In this document: one piece after another, positions 25,184 to 32,918 of the stretch
Layout of the letters: the number at the start of each line of letters is the position of its first letter
How positions within the stretch are numbered: the first letter of the stretch is position 1
Assembly (NCBI RefSeq): GCF_000016645.1
Contig: NC_009441.1
Coordinates: forward strand, 62,001-126,000
DNA: 64,000 nt
Direction: 5' to 3'
Origin: Flavobacterium johnsoniae UW101
GTDB lineage: Bacteria; Bacteroidota; Bacteroidia; Flavobacteriales; Flavobacteriaceae
Notes under the pieces: model-generated
The model's input: only the letters and a program-made list of their open reading frames with translations
Told to the model about the DNA's origin: nothing
The model's database searches: none
Translations under genes and position numbers: made by a program

Positions 25184-26212
25184 TTACTGAAAATTTATTT
25201 TCCGTACTAGAAGCCAAATTACAACCGGCGCACCAATTATAGACGTTATGGCATTTATTGGAAGCGTAACATCAAATCCCGGCATTTGCGAAACAATATC
25301 ACAAAACAACATTATAATTGATCCAAAAAATAAAGTACTCCAAAACAAAATAGTATGATTACTCGTTTGAAAAGTCAGTTTTGCAATATGCGGCACTGCT
25401 AAACCAATAAAAGCAATTGGTCCTGCAAAAGCCGTAATCGCTCCAGATAAAATACTGGTTGCAAATATTATAATCAATCTCGCCTGATTAAAATTTAATC
25501 CCATGCTTTTTGCATAGTTTTCTCCTAAAAGCAAAGCATTTAAAGGCTTGATGCTTTTAGCACTTAAAAGCAGACCAATTCCAACACAAAAAGTCAAGAT
25601 TCCAATTGTTGACCAGGAAAGATTTCCCAAGCTTCCCATTGACCAAAATGTAAACTTCTGCAATTGTTCTGCCGTACTAAAATACGTTAGAACACTTACA
25701 ATTGCAGTTGTAAAACTTCCAAACATTAATCCCACAATTAAAATTGCCATTGTGTCTCGCAGTCTTTGAGAAACTATTAAAACCAATAACAAAACCAACG
25801 TGCTTCCAAATGTCGATGCAATTACAATTCCGTATGACGATAAAGCAATTACACTTAAAAACGAAGGCAGAAACCCAGCCCCTAAAATGACAAAAGCAAC
25901 ACCTAAACTTGCCCCGGAACTCAATCCTAAAACATAAGGACCTGCAAGCGGATTTCTAAAAAGCGTCTGCATTAAAAGTCCGCTGATTGACAGCCCGGTT
26001 CCAACCAAAACTGCAGTAATCGCTTTTGGCAGGCGATAATTTATAATGATATATTCCCAGGTCGATTTTGCTGCGTGTCCCCCGGTTAAACTTGAAAAAA
26101 CATCTTTTAACGGAATCGTAACGGAGCCTAAACTAATGCTCGCAAAAAACATCAGCAAAAGACCTAACGTCAAGATGACAAATAAAATAGTATTTCGTTT
26201 TTTGTCAGCCAA
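25184..26212 (-). CDS. btuC: Cobalamin ABC importer permease BtuC
   Basis: The 342-residue FecCD-family permease has about ten transmembrane helices. Typical segments are YRLPKAITAVLVGTGLSISGLLMQTLFRNPLAGPYVLGLSSGA, GSLGNLSW and the coupling-helix region FAGPIAFIGLAVPHIAKL. It starts 1 base after btuF, so the two are co-transcribed. BtuC-type permeases form the translocation pore with two BtuD subunits. The assignment to cobalamin comes from the neighbours. Confidence 0.87.
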   Translation of the reverse strand: MADKKRNTILFVILTLGLLLMFFASISLGSVTIPLKDVFSSLTGGHAAKSTWEYIIINYRLPKAITAVLVGTGLSISGLLMQTLFRNPLAGPYVLGLSSGASLGVAFVILGAGFLPSFLSVIALSSYGIVIASTFGSTLVLLLVLIVSQRLRDTMAILIVGLMFGSFTTAIVSVLTYFSTAEQLQKFTFWSMGSLGNLSWSTIGILTFCVGIGLLLSAKSIKPLNALLLGENYAKSMGLNFNQARLIIIFATSILSGAITAFAGPIAFIGLAVPHIAKLTFQTSNHTILFWSTLFFGSIIMLFCDIVSQMPGFDVTLPINAITSIIGAPVVIWLLVRKINFQ

Positions 26213-26213
26213 T

Positions 26214-27356
26214 TTAATTCAGTTTTGATGCAAAAGTAAATTCGTAGCTTGGCAGTAAATCAGGGTGAAAAATTTTGATATAATCTTTTAAAACTAAATC
26301 CGGACGGCTTGGTGCCAGTTCATAATAAACCGTTCCTCCTGTCGCTCCCAGTTTTCCTTCAAAACTATATACATTTTTATTTTTAAAAGCATCAAATTCT
26401 CCATAATGCGGATTTGCCTTTTGCAGTTCATCCAGACTTTTAAACGAACCTGAAGCAATCCATACACTCGCCGTTTTTGCTTTATCCAGAACTTTTTCAA
26501 AAGATAAACCTTCACTTCCTGTTCCTTTTAAATCTGCCCATAAATAATTGGCATGAGCATCTTTCATAAACTCAGCAACCCAGCTGTTTCCTTTGGCAAC
26601 GTACCAAACATCTTCATACATAGATCCGTATAAAACGGTAGAGTTTACTTCTTTTTCTGCCGCCAGTTTTTTTGCCTGCTCGTAACTTTGAACAATTTTA
26701 TCAAACAATTCTTTTGCTTTTTCTTCTTTACCAAACAAAGCTCCATAAAGTTTTATCCACTCTGCTTTTCCAAGCGGTGACTGTTCCATCCAGTCGCCCT
26801 GAATTAAAATATTCAATCCGCTTTTCTTTAAATTATCCAGCATTGGGTTGTTATTATCAACACCAAAAGTCACAATTAAATCTGGTGATAATTCTATTAA
26901 CTGTTCGATATTTAATTTTTCATTCTGTCCAACGTTTTTCACAGAACCTTTATCAATTAAAGCTCTGGTTTTTTCAGACGAAATATAATCGGTATGCGGA
27001 AAACCAACAAGCTTGTTTTCTACTTCCAGCATTTCTAAAAAAGGAATATTAGTGGTTGAAGTTACTACAACAGATTCTAACGGAATCTGAATTGAAGTAT
27101 AAGCCTGTAAACTATCCGGAACTTTTGCTTCTTTTTCTTTTAAAACATATTTGAAATCCTTATTCGCATTAGGCCAGGGATTTGAAACCGTAACTACTGA
27201 ATAATCGTCATATTTTACGATCGAAAGTCCAGATGCATATTCGATACTGTTTTTTGCAGCATCAGTTTTTGCTACTTCGCTCGTTTCGTTCTTCTTACAT
27301 CCGAAGAGGATAAAAAAAGAAGAAATAAAAATCAATTTAGGGAATAAATGTCTCAT
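26214..27356 (-). CDS. btuF: Periplasmic corrinoid-binding lipoprotein (BtuF-like)
   Basis: The 380-residue protein has a lipoprotein signal (LIFISSFFILFGCKKNE, Cys at 20) and the two-lobe class III binding fold with a long central helix. Family features are LESVVVTSTTNIPFLEMLEVENKLVGFP, IEQLIELSPDLIVTFGVDNNN and the C-terminal KNVYSFEGK. Anchored to the inner membrane, it would deliver cobalamin to BtuC. It heads the minus-strand transport unit; no riboswitch is present ahead of it. Confidence 0.85.
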   Translation of the reverse strand: MRHLFPKLIFISSFFILFGCKKNETSEVAKTDAAKNSIEYASGLSIVKYDDYSVVTVSNPWPNANKDFKYVLKEKEAKVPDSLQAYTSIQIPLESVVVTSTTNIPFLEMLEVENKLVGFPHTDYISSEKTRALIDKGSVKNVGQNEKLNIEQLIELSPDLIVTFGVDNNNPMLDNLKKSGLNILIQGDWMEQSPLGKAEWIKLYGALFGKEEKAKELFDKIVQSYEQAKKLAAEKEVNSTVLYGSMYEDVWYVAKGNSWVAEFMKDAHANYLWADLKGTGSEGLSFEKVLDKAKTASVWIASGSFKSLDELQKANPHYGEFDAFKNKNVYSFEGKLGATGGTVYYELAPSRPDLVLKDYIKIFHPDLLPSYEFTFASKLN

Positions 27357-27377
27357 ATTTTACGTTTTCGAAAGGAA

Positions 27378-27416
27378 CAAAGGTAAAGCATTTTATATTT
27401 TTTTTACTTACCTTTA
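27378..27416. promoter_or_regulatory. Divergent promoter region with AAAGGTAA/TTACCTTT inverted repeat
   Basis: A minus-strand -7 element TACCTTTG (27378-27385) serves btuF, and a plus-strand TACCTTTA (27409-27416) may serve the Cys-rich gene. They form an inverted repeat AAAGGTAA (27379-27386), N21, TTACCTTT (27408-27415). This may just reflect two facing promoter boxes, or it may be an operator. Confidence 0.45.
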
Positions 27417-27451
27417 TTCTTACAAAAACAACAAATTGTATCTTTACATTT

Positions 27452-27814
27452 ATGAATACCACAAAAATTAAAATTTGCTCAAGCTGCGAATCAGAATTCA
27501 GCTGTGGAGATATTTCGGTTGAAAGTAAATGCTGGTGTAATGACTATCCTCCTATTTTCAATCTTTCTGAGGGAGCGGACTGTTTATGTCCTGTTTGTTT
27601 TAAAGAAGCCTGTGAAGACAAAATCGATGCTTATATCGAGACTATTACTCCTAAAAATGCCCTTAAAAATAAAGCCATATCTTTACCCCAAACAACTAAA
27701 CTAATTGAGGGAATTGACTATTACATTGAAAACGGCAACATGGTTTTTAAAACCTGGTATCACCTAAAACGCGGTACTTGCTGTGGAAACAATTGCAGAC
27801 ATTGCCCTTATTGA
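27452..27814 (+). CDS. Cysteine-rich CWC/DUF5522 two-domain protein
   Basis: The 120-residue protein has 13 cysteines. The N-terminal part is a Cys-rich CWC domain (KICSSCESEFSCG, then KCWCNDYPPIF and CLCPVCFKEAC). The C-terminal part is a DUF5522-like domain (YYIENGNMVFKTWYHLKRG, then CCGNNCRHCPY). Both could bind zinc or an iron-sulfur cluster. It is the first plus-strand gene of the cobalamin locus, divergent from btuF. In other genomes the two domains occur as separate small proteins. Function unknown. Confidence 0.8.
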   Translation: MNTTKIKICSSCESEFSCGDISVESKCWCNDYPPIFNLSEGADCLCPVCFKEACEDKIDAYIETITPKNALKNKAISLPQTTKLIEGIDYYIENGNMVFKTWYHLKRGTCCGNNCRHCPY

Positions 27815-28236
27815 TTGTTAATTATAAATTGTTAGTGGTTAATTATGAAAAACAATGTTGTTAAAAATAAAAGTTTTGATTTTGCAGTCAGAATTATCAG
27901 ATTATATCAATATCTAAATAATGATAAAAAAGAATTTATACTTTCTAAACAACTTTTAAGATCAGGAACAAGCGTTGGTGCAATGATTAGAGAAGCTGAG
28001 CATGCAGAAAGTAAAAGCGACTTTATTCATAAATTTTCAATTGCTCAAAAGGAAGCTAACGAAACTGTTTATTGGTTAGAATTATTAAAAGCAACCGATT
28101 ACTTGAATGAAAAAGAATTTGAAAACATCAACAATGATGCGATTTCAATTCTAAAACTAATAACGAGTATTCTTAAAACTTCTAAAAATTCATCAATAAA
28201 AGAAACCTCTTCAATAAATTAATAATTAACAATCAA
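27811..28236. mobile_element. Four-helix-bundle gene unit with 15-bp inverted repeats
   Basis: TTGATTGTTAATTAT at 27811-27825 is exactly repeated in inverse at 28222-28236. A second shared block TGGTTAATTAT occurs on both sides in a different order. These low-complexity arms closely flank the four-helix-bundle gene. The left arm overlaps the stop codon of the Cys-rich gene, and the right arm begins on the last base of the four-helix stop codon. Confidence 0.6.
27845..28222 (+). CDS. Four-helix bundle protein (S23-like)
   Basis: The 125-residue all-helical protein has the family pattern KNKSFDFAVRIIRLYQYLNNDKKEF, SKQLLRSGTSVGAMIREAEHAESKSDFIHKFSIAQKEANETVYWLELL and LKLITSILKTSK. The family was first seen as an open frame in intervening sequences of 23S rRNA and is scattered through Bacteroidota genomes. 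Function unknown. Here it sits between inverted repeats inside the cobalamin locus, 30 bases before cobU. Confidence 0.92.
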   Translation: MKNNVVKNKSFDFAVRIIRLYQYLNNDKKEFILSKQLLRSGTSVGAMIREAEHAESKSDFIHKFSIAQKEANETVYWLELLKATDYLNEKEFENINNDAISILKLITSILKTSKNSSIKETSSIN

Positions 28237-28252
28237 TAATTAACCATTATAA

Positions 28253-28762
28253 ATGATTTACCTAATTACCGGCGGCGAACGATCAGGAAAAAGCACTTAT
28301 GCACAAAATCTGGCATTACAGCTTTCTGATTCTCCTATGTATGTGGCAACGGCCAGAAAATGGGATTCAGATTTTCAAAACCGAATCGATCGTCATCAAC
28401 AGGAAAGAGACGAACGCTGGACAAATATTGAAAAGGAAAAATATATAAGCGAAATTGATTTTTCAGATAAAGTCACTTTAATCGACTGTGTAACGCTTTG
28501 GCTTACCAATTTCTTCGTAGACAATAAAAATAATGTTGAATCAAGTTTAGAAGAAGCAAAAAAAGAGTTTCTATCAATAGCAAATCAAGAAAATGCAACT
28601 TTGATTATTGTGACCAACGAAATTGGAATGGGCGTTCACGCTGCTACCGAAATTGGCAGAAAATTTACAGAACTGCAAGGCTGGATGAATCAGTTTCTGG
28701 CTTCAAAAGCTGATGAAGTAGTTTTAATGGTTTCCGGAATTCCAGTTAAGATAAAAGGTTAA
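28253..28762 (+). CDS. cobU: Adenosylcobinamide kinase/guanylyltransferase CobU
   Basis: It phosphorylates adenosylcobinamide and transfers GMP to give adenosylcobinamide-GDP. The 169-residue protein has the P-loop ITGGERSGKS, the guanylylated-His region RIDRHQQERDERW, and TLIDCVTLWLTNFF. The C-terminal GMGVHAATEIGRKF and LMVSGIPVKIKG are standard. It precedes the bluB-cobT fusion; together with cobS and cobC it completes nucleotide-loop assembly. Confidence 0.95.
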   Translation: MIYLITGGERSGKSTYAQNLALQLSDSPMYVATARKWDSDFQNRIDRHQQERDERWTNIEKEKYISEIDFSDKVTLIDCVTLWLTNFFVDNKNNVESSLEEAKKEFLSIANQENATLIIVTNEIGMGVHAATEIGRKFTELQGWMNQFLASKADEVVLMVSGIPVKIKG

Positions 28763-28778
28763 CCATCGCAAAAATCAA

Positions 28779-28922
28779 TTTCAATTTCAAGAACCAACAA
28801 AACAAATTCTAAACTTTTAAATTCCAAATTCCAATATCGTGGAGTATCTTTACATAAAGAGTAAATTGATATTGAAGTTTGAAATTGAATTTTGTCATTG
28901 ATATTGATTTTTGAAATTGAAA
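28779..28922. repeat. TTGAAATTGAA repeat region upstream of bluB-cobT
   Basis: TTTCAATTTCAA (28779-28790) and TTGAAATTGAAA (28911-28922) form a perfect 12-bp inverted repeat; a further copy TTTGAAATTGAA lies at 28878-28889. The right arm ends 4 bases before the next ATG. A possible -7 element TATCTTTA is at 28845-28852. The region looks like a decayed extragenic repeat that now carries the promoter. Confidence 0.5.
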
Positions 28923-28926
28923 AATT

Positions 28927-30606
28927 ATGAGCCATTTAGACGATATATTAAAATCACGCCGCGATACCCGACATTTTACTACCGATGAGGTTCCTGATGA
29001 AGTCATTCAAAAAGCTTTACAGGCCGGACATTGGGCGCCATCTGTTGGACTGACCGATGCGACACGTTATTATATCATTAAATCGGATGCTGTTAAAAGT
29101 GCGATTAAAAACCTGTTTTTAGATTATAATAAAAAAGCGGAAGAACTTACTGACAATCCGGAACAGAAAGAACTTTACAAATCGCTAAAGCTGGAAGCAA
29201 TAGAAGAAGCGCCAATTGGACTTATAATTGCTTACGATCGCTCAGTTTTAAATCAGTTTACGATTGGAACCATTGGCAGTAATGAGGCTGTGAAGTTCAG
29301 TTCGGTTTGTGCAGCCCAGAATATTTGGCTTTCACTAACAGAACAAGGTTACGGAATGGGCTGGGTTTCAATTTTAAATTATTTCCAATTCAAAAAAATT
29401 CTTGATTTACCCGAAAATATAGAACCGCTTGGTTATTTCTGCATTGGAAAACCTGCCACAAATTACGGCAATCAGCCCATGTTACAGCAATTACACTGGA
29501 AACAAAAATCTGAAACTGCAGATTGTAAGGAAATCAATGAAATTCATCAAATCAATATTTCTGATTTCGATTTAAAAAAAGAAACCAAAGCAGATCCTAA
29601 AACTGATTTCGCTGCACTTTTACAAGAAAAAATAGATTCAAAAACAAAACCTCTTGGTTCACTGGGGACATTAGAAACTTTGGCTTTTCAAATGGCATCC
29701 GTTTTTGAAACTTTAAATCCGAAAATTATAAACCCTAATGTTGTTGTTTTTGCAGCTGATCACGGAATTGCCAATCACGGCGTAAGTGATTATCCGCAAG
29801 ATGTAACGCGCCAAATGGTGAATAATTTTCTAAATGGCGGTGCTGCAATAAATGTTTTCTGCAAGCAGAATAATATCGAATTATCGATTGTAGATTCGGG
29901 CGTAAATTATGATTTCCCAACAAATGCTAAATTAATTAATGCCAAAATAGCCAAAGGCACACAATCTTTTCTTTACGCTTCGGCAATGAGCGAAACTGAA
30001 CTTCAATTGTGTTTTGAAAAAGGAAAATCTATTGTAGAAAATATTGCCAAAACGGGTTCTAACTGTATTGGTTTTGGTGAAATGGGAATTGGAAATACTT
30101 CTACAGCTTCTGTTTTAATGAGTCTTTTAACGGGTTTGCCTATAGAAGAATGCGTTGGAAAAGGAACGGGAATTAATGACCAAAAACTGCTCGACAAACA
30201 AAATATTCTAAAAAAAGCATTGGAAAATTATTCCGGTCAAACCGAATTAAAACAGCATCTTGCTTATTTTGGAGGTTTTGAAATTATGCAGATGGCAGGC
30301 GGCATGTTGACAGCTTTTGAAAACAAAATGCTGATTCTTGTTGATGGTTTTATTTGCAGTGTGGCTTTTTTAATTGCTTTTAAAATAAATCCCAACATAA
30401 AACAAAATGCCATTTTTTGTCATTGTTCTGCCGAAAAAGCACATTTAAAACTGCTGGAATATCTTGATGCAAAGCCCATTTTAAATTTAGATCTGCGCCT
30501 GGGAGAAGGAACCGGCTGTGCAGTTGCTTTTCCTATTTTAAAATCGGCAGAAGCTTTTTTGAATGAAATGGCTAGTTTTGAAAGCGTGGGAATAAGTAAG
30601 AAATAA
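28927..30606 (+). CDS. Fused BluB-CobT (DMB synthase/phosphoribosyltransferase)
   Basis: Residues 1 to about 192 are BluB, a nitroreductase-fold enzyme that cleaves FMNH2 to 5,6-dimethylbenzimidazole (DMB): SRRDTRHFTTDEVPDEV, GHWAPSVGLTD, NIWLSLTEQGYGMGWVSIL. Residues about 222-559 are CobT, which makes alpha-ribazole phosphate from DMB and nicotinate mononucleotide: KPLGSLGTLE, VVVFAADHGIANHGVS and GEGTGCAVAFP with catalytic Glu at 527. Each domain is full length. Fusion lets the first product pass straight to the next active site. It lies between cobU and cobS. Confidence 0.95.
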   Translation: MSHLDDILKSRRDTRHFTTDEVPDEVIQKALQAGHWAPSVGLTDATRYYIIKSDAVKSAIKNLFLDYNKKAEELTDNPEQKELYKSLKLEAIEEAPIGLIIAYDRSVLNQFTIGTIGSNEAVKFSSVCAAQNIWLSLTEQGYGMGWVSILNYFQFKKILDLPENIEPLGYFCIGKPATNYGNQPMLQQLHWKQKSETADCKEINEIHQINISDFDLKKETKADPKTDFAALLQEKIDSKTKPLGSLGTLETLAFQMASVFETLNPKIINPNVVVFAADHGIANHGVSDYPQDVTRQMVNNFLNGGAAINVFCKQNNIELSIVDSGVNYDFPTNAKLINAKIAKGTQSFLYASAMSETELQLCFEKGKSIVENIAKTGSNCIGFGEMGIGNTSTASVLMSLLTGLPIEECVGKGTGINDQKLLDKQNILKKALENYSGQTELKQHLAYFGGFEIMQMAGGMLTAFENKMLILVDGFICSVAFLIAFKINPNIKQNAIFCHCSAEKAHLKLLEYLDAKPILNLDLRLGEGTGCAVAFPILKSAEAFLNEMASFESVGISKK

Positions 30607-30673
30607 CTCTCCATTTTTAATTCAGAGTTTATACCTTTGAATTAATAAGTTGAAATTATTTTAAAAAATATAC

Positions 30674-31105
30674 ATGCCTTTTACTAAAGTTTATATTCAT
30701 TGTGTTTGGAGTACAAAAAATAGATTCCCATTTTTAAATTCGACTGATCTTCGCCAAAAAGTTTGGCATCATATAAAGGAAAATGCATTAAAAAAAGAAA
30801 TATATCTTGAATATATTAGTTGTTATTCTGATCATTGTCATTGTTTAATTTCGTTGGGAAATAATCAAACCATTCAGAAAACAATACAATTATTAAAAGG
30901 TGAATCTTCATATTGGATTAATAAAAATCAATTAACTAAAGAAAAGTTTGAATGGCAGGATGAATATTTTGCAGTATCAGTATCAGAATCTATAGTTGAC
31001 AAGGTTAGAAATTATATTAAAAATCAAGAGGATCATCATAAAAAGAAAACATTTCAAGAAGAATATGATGAATTTATAACGAAATTTGGTTTTAAGCATC
31101 CTTAG
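30674..31105 (+). CDS. REP-associated tyrosine transposase (Y1, RAYT-like)
   Basis: The 143-residue protein belongs to the IS200-like single-strand transposase family. It has the metal-binding HUH-type pair in SDHCHCLISL and the catalytic-Tyr region KVRNYIKNQEDHHKKKTFQEEYDEF. RAYT proteins act on REP hairpins, often as single genomic copies. A hairpin-rich region immediately follows the stop codon. It interrupts the cobalamin genes between bluB-cobT and cobS. Confidence 0.9.
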   Translation: MPFTKVYIHCVWSTKNRFPFLNSTDLRQKVWHHIKENALKKEIYLEYISCYSDHCHCLISLGNNQTIQKTIQLLKGESSYWINKNQLTKEKFEWQDEYFAVSVSESIVDKVRNYIKNQEDHHKKKTFQEEYDEFITKFGFKHP

Positions 31106-31108
31106 AAA

Positions 31109-31301
31109 TTTGGCTAAAGCCCAGAAAATGCTAATTCTTTTTTACCTCCAGATAAATCTGGAGGCAATTAATTTTATACATTAGTTTTTATTTTTTGAAT
31201 ATTCTACCGTCAAAAAGAGTATTGGCAATAAATAAAATCAATTGCCAACATCTTTAGATGTTGGAACAAAATAAGTGCCTGTCAAAAAGGCTTTAGCCAA
31301 A
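31109..31301. repeat. REP/BIME-like hairpin array beside the RAYT gene
   Basis: Outer arms TTTGGCTAAAGCC (31109-31121) and GGCTTTAGCCAAA (31289-31301) are exact reverse complements. Inside are two 20-base hairpins spaced exactly 100 bases apart: arms CCTCCAGAT/ATCTGGAGG (31145-31164) and CCAACATCT/AGATGTTGG (31245-31264). A further pair TTGGCAA/TTGCCAA brackets 31222-31248. Each outer arm contains the self-complementary GGCT-N2-AGCC. This is the kind of structure RAYT transposases recognise. Confidence 0.8.
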
Positions 31302-31315
31302 CAATCATAATCTAA

Positions 31316-32101
31316 ATGAAAAAAGAACTACATATTTTTTTTACTTGTTTAATGTTCTACACCAGAATTCCATGTCCAAAAAACATCGATCATAATCCTG
31401 ATTATTTAAATAAAGCCACACGATATTTTCCTTTTATTGGCTGGATTGTCGGATCAATTTCATTTCTGGCTTTTTATCTTTTTTCGTTATTTCTTTCAAC
31501 AGAAACAGCAGTGATTTTTTCAATTATTATTTCGGTTTTAACTACCGGTGCTTTTCACGAAGACGGATTTGCTGATGTCTGCGACGGATTTGGCGGAGGA
31601 TGGACTAAAGAAAAAATCCTTACAATTATGAAAGACAGCGCCATTGGTGCTTATGGAGCAATTGGTTTGGTTTTGCTTTTTCTGGTGAAATTTAAACTGC
31701 TTTCAGAATCCATTTCACTTTTTACTCACAGCATTTTTCTGGTTTTTCTTTTATTTATTTCTGCACATTCTTTAAGTCGTTTAGCTGCAATTAGTATTAT
31801 TTTTACACATGAATATTCTCGCGATGATGCTTCGAGTAAAAGTAAACCAATAGCAAAAAACCACAGCTGGAGAGAAGTTTTGGGTTCATTTTTCTTCGGA
31901 TTAATTCCGTTATTGGCACTCTCCTATTTCAATTATAAAACTCTTTTGGCTTTAATTCCAATTTTTATTACCCGCTATTTTCTGGCTCGTTATTTTCAAA
32001 AATGGATTGACGGCTACACGGGTGATTGTCTTGGCGCCACGCAGCAGGTTTGTGAAGTTGTATATTATTTAAGTATTCTTTTTATATGGAAATTTATCTA
32101 G
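31316..32101 (+). CDS. cobS: Adenosylcobinamide-GDP ribazoletransferase CobS
   Basis: This membrane enzyme joins adenosylcobinamide-GDP with alpha-ribazole (phosphate) to form adenosylcobalamin (phosphate). The 261-residue protein has several transmembrane helices and the conserved FHEDGFADVCDGFGGGW with the metal-binding DGxAD, KDSAIGAYGAIGLVL, and GYTGDCLGATQQVCEV at the C-terminus. Its last 16 bases overlap cobC, so the two are translationally coupled. Confidence 0.95.
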   Translation: MKKELHIFFTCLMFYTRIPCPKNIDHNPDYLNKATRYFPFIGWIVGSISFLAFYLFSLFLSTETAVIFSIIISVLTTGAFHEDGFADVCDGFGGGWTKEKILTIMKDSAIGAYGAIGLVLLFLVKFKLLSESISLFTHSIFLVFLLFISAHSLSRLAAISIIFTHEYSRDDASSKSKPIAKNHSWREVLGSFFFGLIPLLALSYFNYKTLLALIPIFITRYFLARYFQKWIDGYTGDCLGATQQVCEVVYYLSILFIWKFI

Positions 32102-32619
32102 TTCGCCATACCGAAACGATCTGCGAAAAAGGAATTTGCTACGGACAATCGGATGTAGATATTGCTGCGCCTTTTGACGAAATCTTTAACAGAATTATAT
32201 CTGAATTGCCGTCTCAAACGGTAATTTTTTCAAGCCCGTTAAAACGTTGTTCTATTCTGGCAAAACATATTCAAAAAAATACAAACGCCATTTCTTATCA
32301 GGAAGATGACCGCTTAAAAGAAATGAATTTTGGCGACTGGGAATTAAAACCCTGGGATGAGATTCCGCCAGAAGAGTTAAATCCGTGGATGGAAGATTTT
32401 GTAAATATTCCCGTTTCAAATGGAGAATCATTTACAGAATTACATTCAAGAGTCGGCGGCTTTTTAGCTGAGCAGATTTCAGACCTTACACACCCTGTAA
32501 TCATTGTAGCTCATGCGGGTATTATACGAAGCATTTTATGCCATCAAACTTCACTGCCTTTAAAAGAGGCTTTTCAAAACAAAGTCGATTTTGGGGAAGT
32601 CATAAGAATTGAACTATAA
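32086..32619 (+). CDS. cobC: Alpha-ribazole phosphatase (CobC-type histidine phosphatase)
   Basis: The 177-residue histidine phosphatase has the phosphoenzyme motif LVRHTETICEKGICYGQ, SSPLKRC, the second Glu in LKEMNFGDWE and the late VAHAGIIR. The CobC role, removal of the 5'-phosphate from the ribazole moiety, is inferred from the overlap with cobS. It ends the plus-strand synthesis unit before the riboswitch. Confidence 0.9.
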   Translation: MEIYLVRHTETICEKGICYGQSDVDIAAPFDEIFNRIISELPSQTVIFSSPLKRCSILAKHIQKNTNAISYQEDDRLKEMNFGDWELKPWDEIPPEELNPWMEDFVNIPVSNGESFTELHSRVGGFLAEQISDLTHPVIIVAHAGIIRSILCHQTSLPLKEAFQNKVDFGEVIRIEL

Positions 32620-32663
32620 TCTGGCTATTTGTTTGATTATTTGATTACAAAAACAATACATAT

Positions 32664-32695
32664 TTGAATTATCAGTATTTTTAACTTTATATTTG
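32664..32695 (+). promoter_or_regulatory. Promoter of the btuB riboswitch transcript
   Basis: TTG (32664-32666), a 21-base spacer and TATATTTG (32688-32695) fit the Flavobacterium consensus. The transcript would start near 32702, just ahead of the riboswitch, leaving a leader of about 215 bases before btuB. Confidence 0.7.
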
Positions 32696-32702
32696 CACAA
32701 AA

Positions 32703-32885
32703 TTAAGGTTGTGTTTTGATTAACACATTAAAAAGGGAATCAAGTAAAATCTTGAGCTGTACCCGCAACTGTAAGCTTAGTTCTAAAAAAGAATGCTTGT
32801 TGTAAACTGCAAAACCACTGCTCGCCCCCGCGAATGGGAAGGTAAACAACAAGACGCAAGCCAGGAGACCTGCCTTTGTAACGAA
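32703..32885 (+). promoter_or_regulatory. Cobalamin riboswitch
   Basis: The conserved core elements occur in order: AAAGGGAATC near 32731-32742, GCTGTACCCGCAACTGTAA near 32756-32774, and the B12 box AAGCCAGGAGACCTGCC at 32858-32874. It lies 45 bases upstream of btuB. Adenosylcobalamin binding would fold the leader to reduce translation or transcription of btuB and btuG. A small downstream hairpin around CGAG-CT-CTCG (near 32889-32898) may be the expression platform. Confidence 0.93.
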
Positions 32886-32918
32886 TATCGAGCTCTCGGG
32901 AAAAAGAGTGTAGAAATT

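Noticed and set aside
23828..27356. Iron-siderophore importer instead of cobalamin importer
   Set aside because: The families overlap in sequence, but the cob genes, B12 riboswitch and btuB-btuG on the same locus favour cobalamin. It is not fully excluded.
32793..32918. An in-frame upstream ATG that would extend BtuB by 42 residues
   Set aside because: This stretch is the cobalamin riboswitch with its B12 box, and the signal peptide begins only after 32919.
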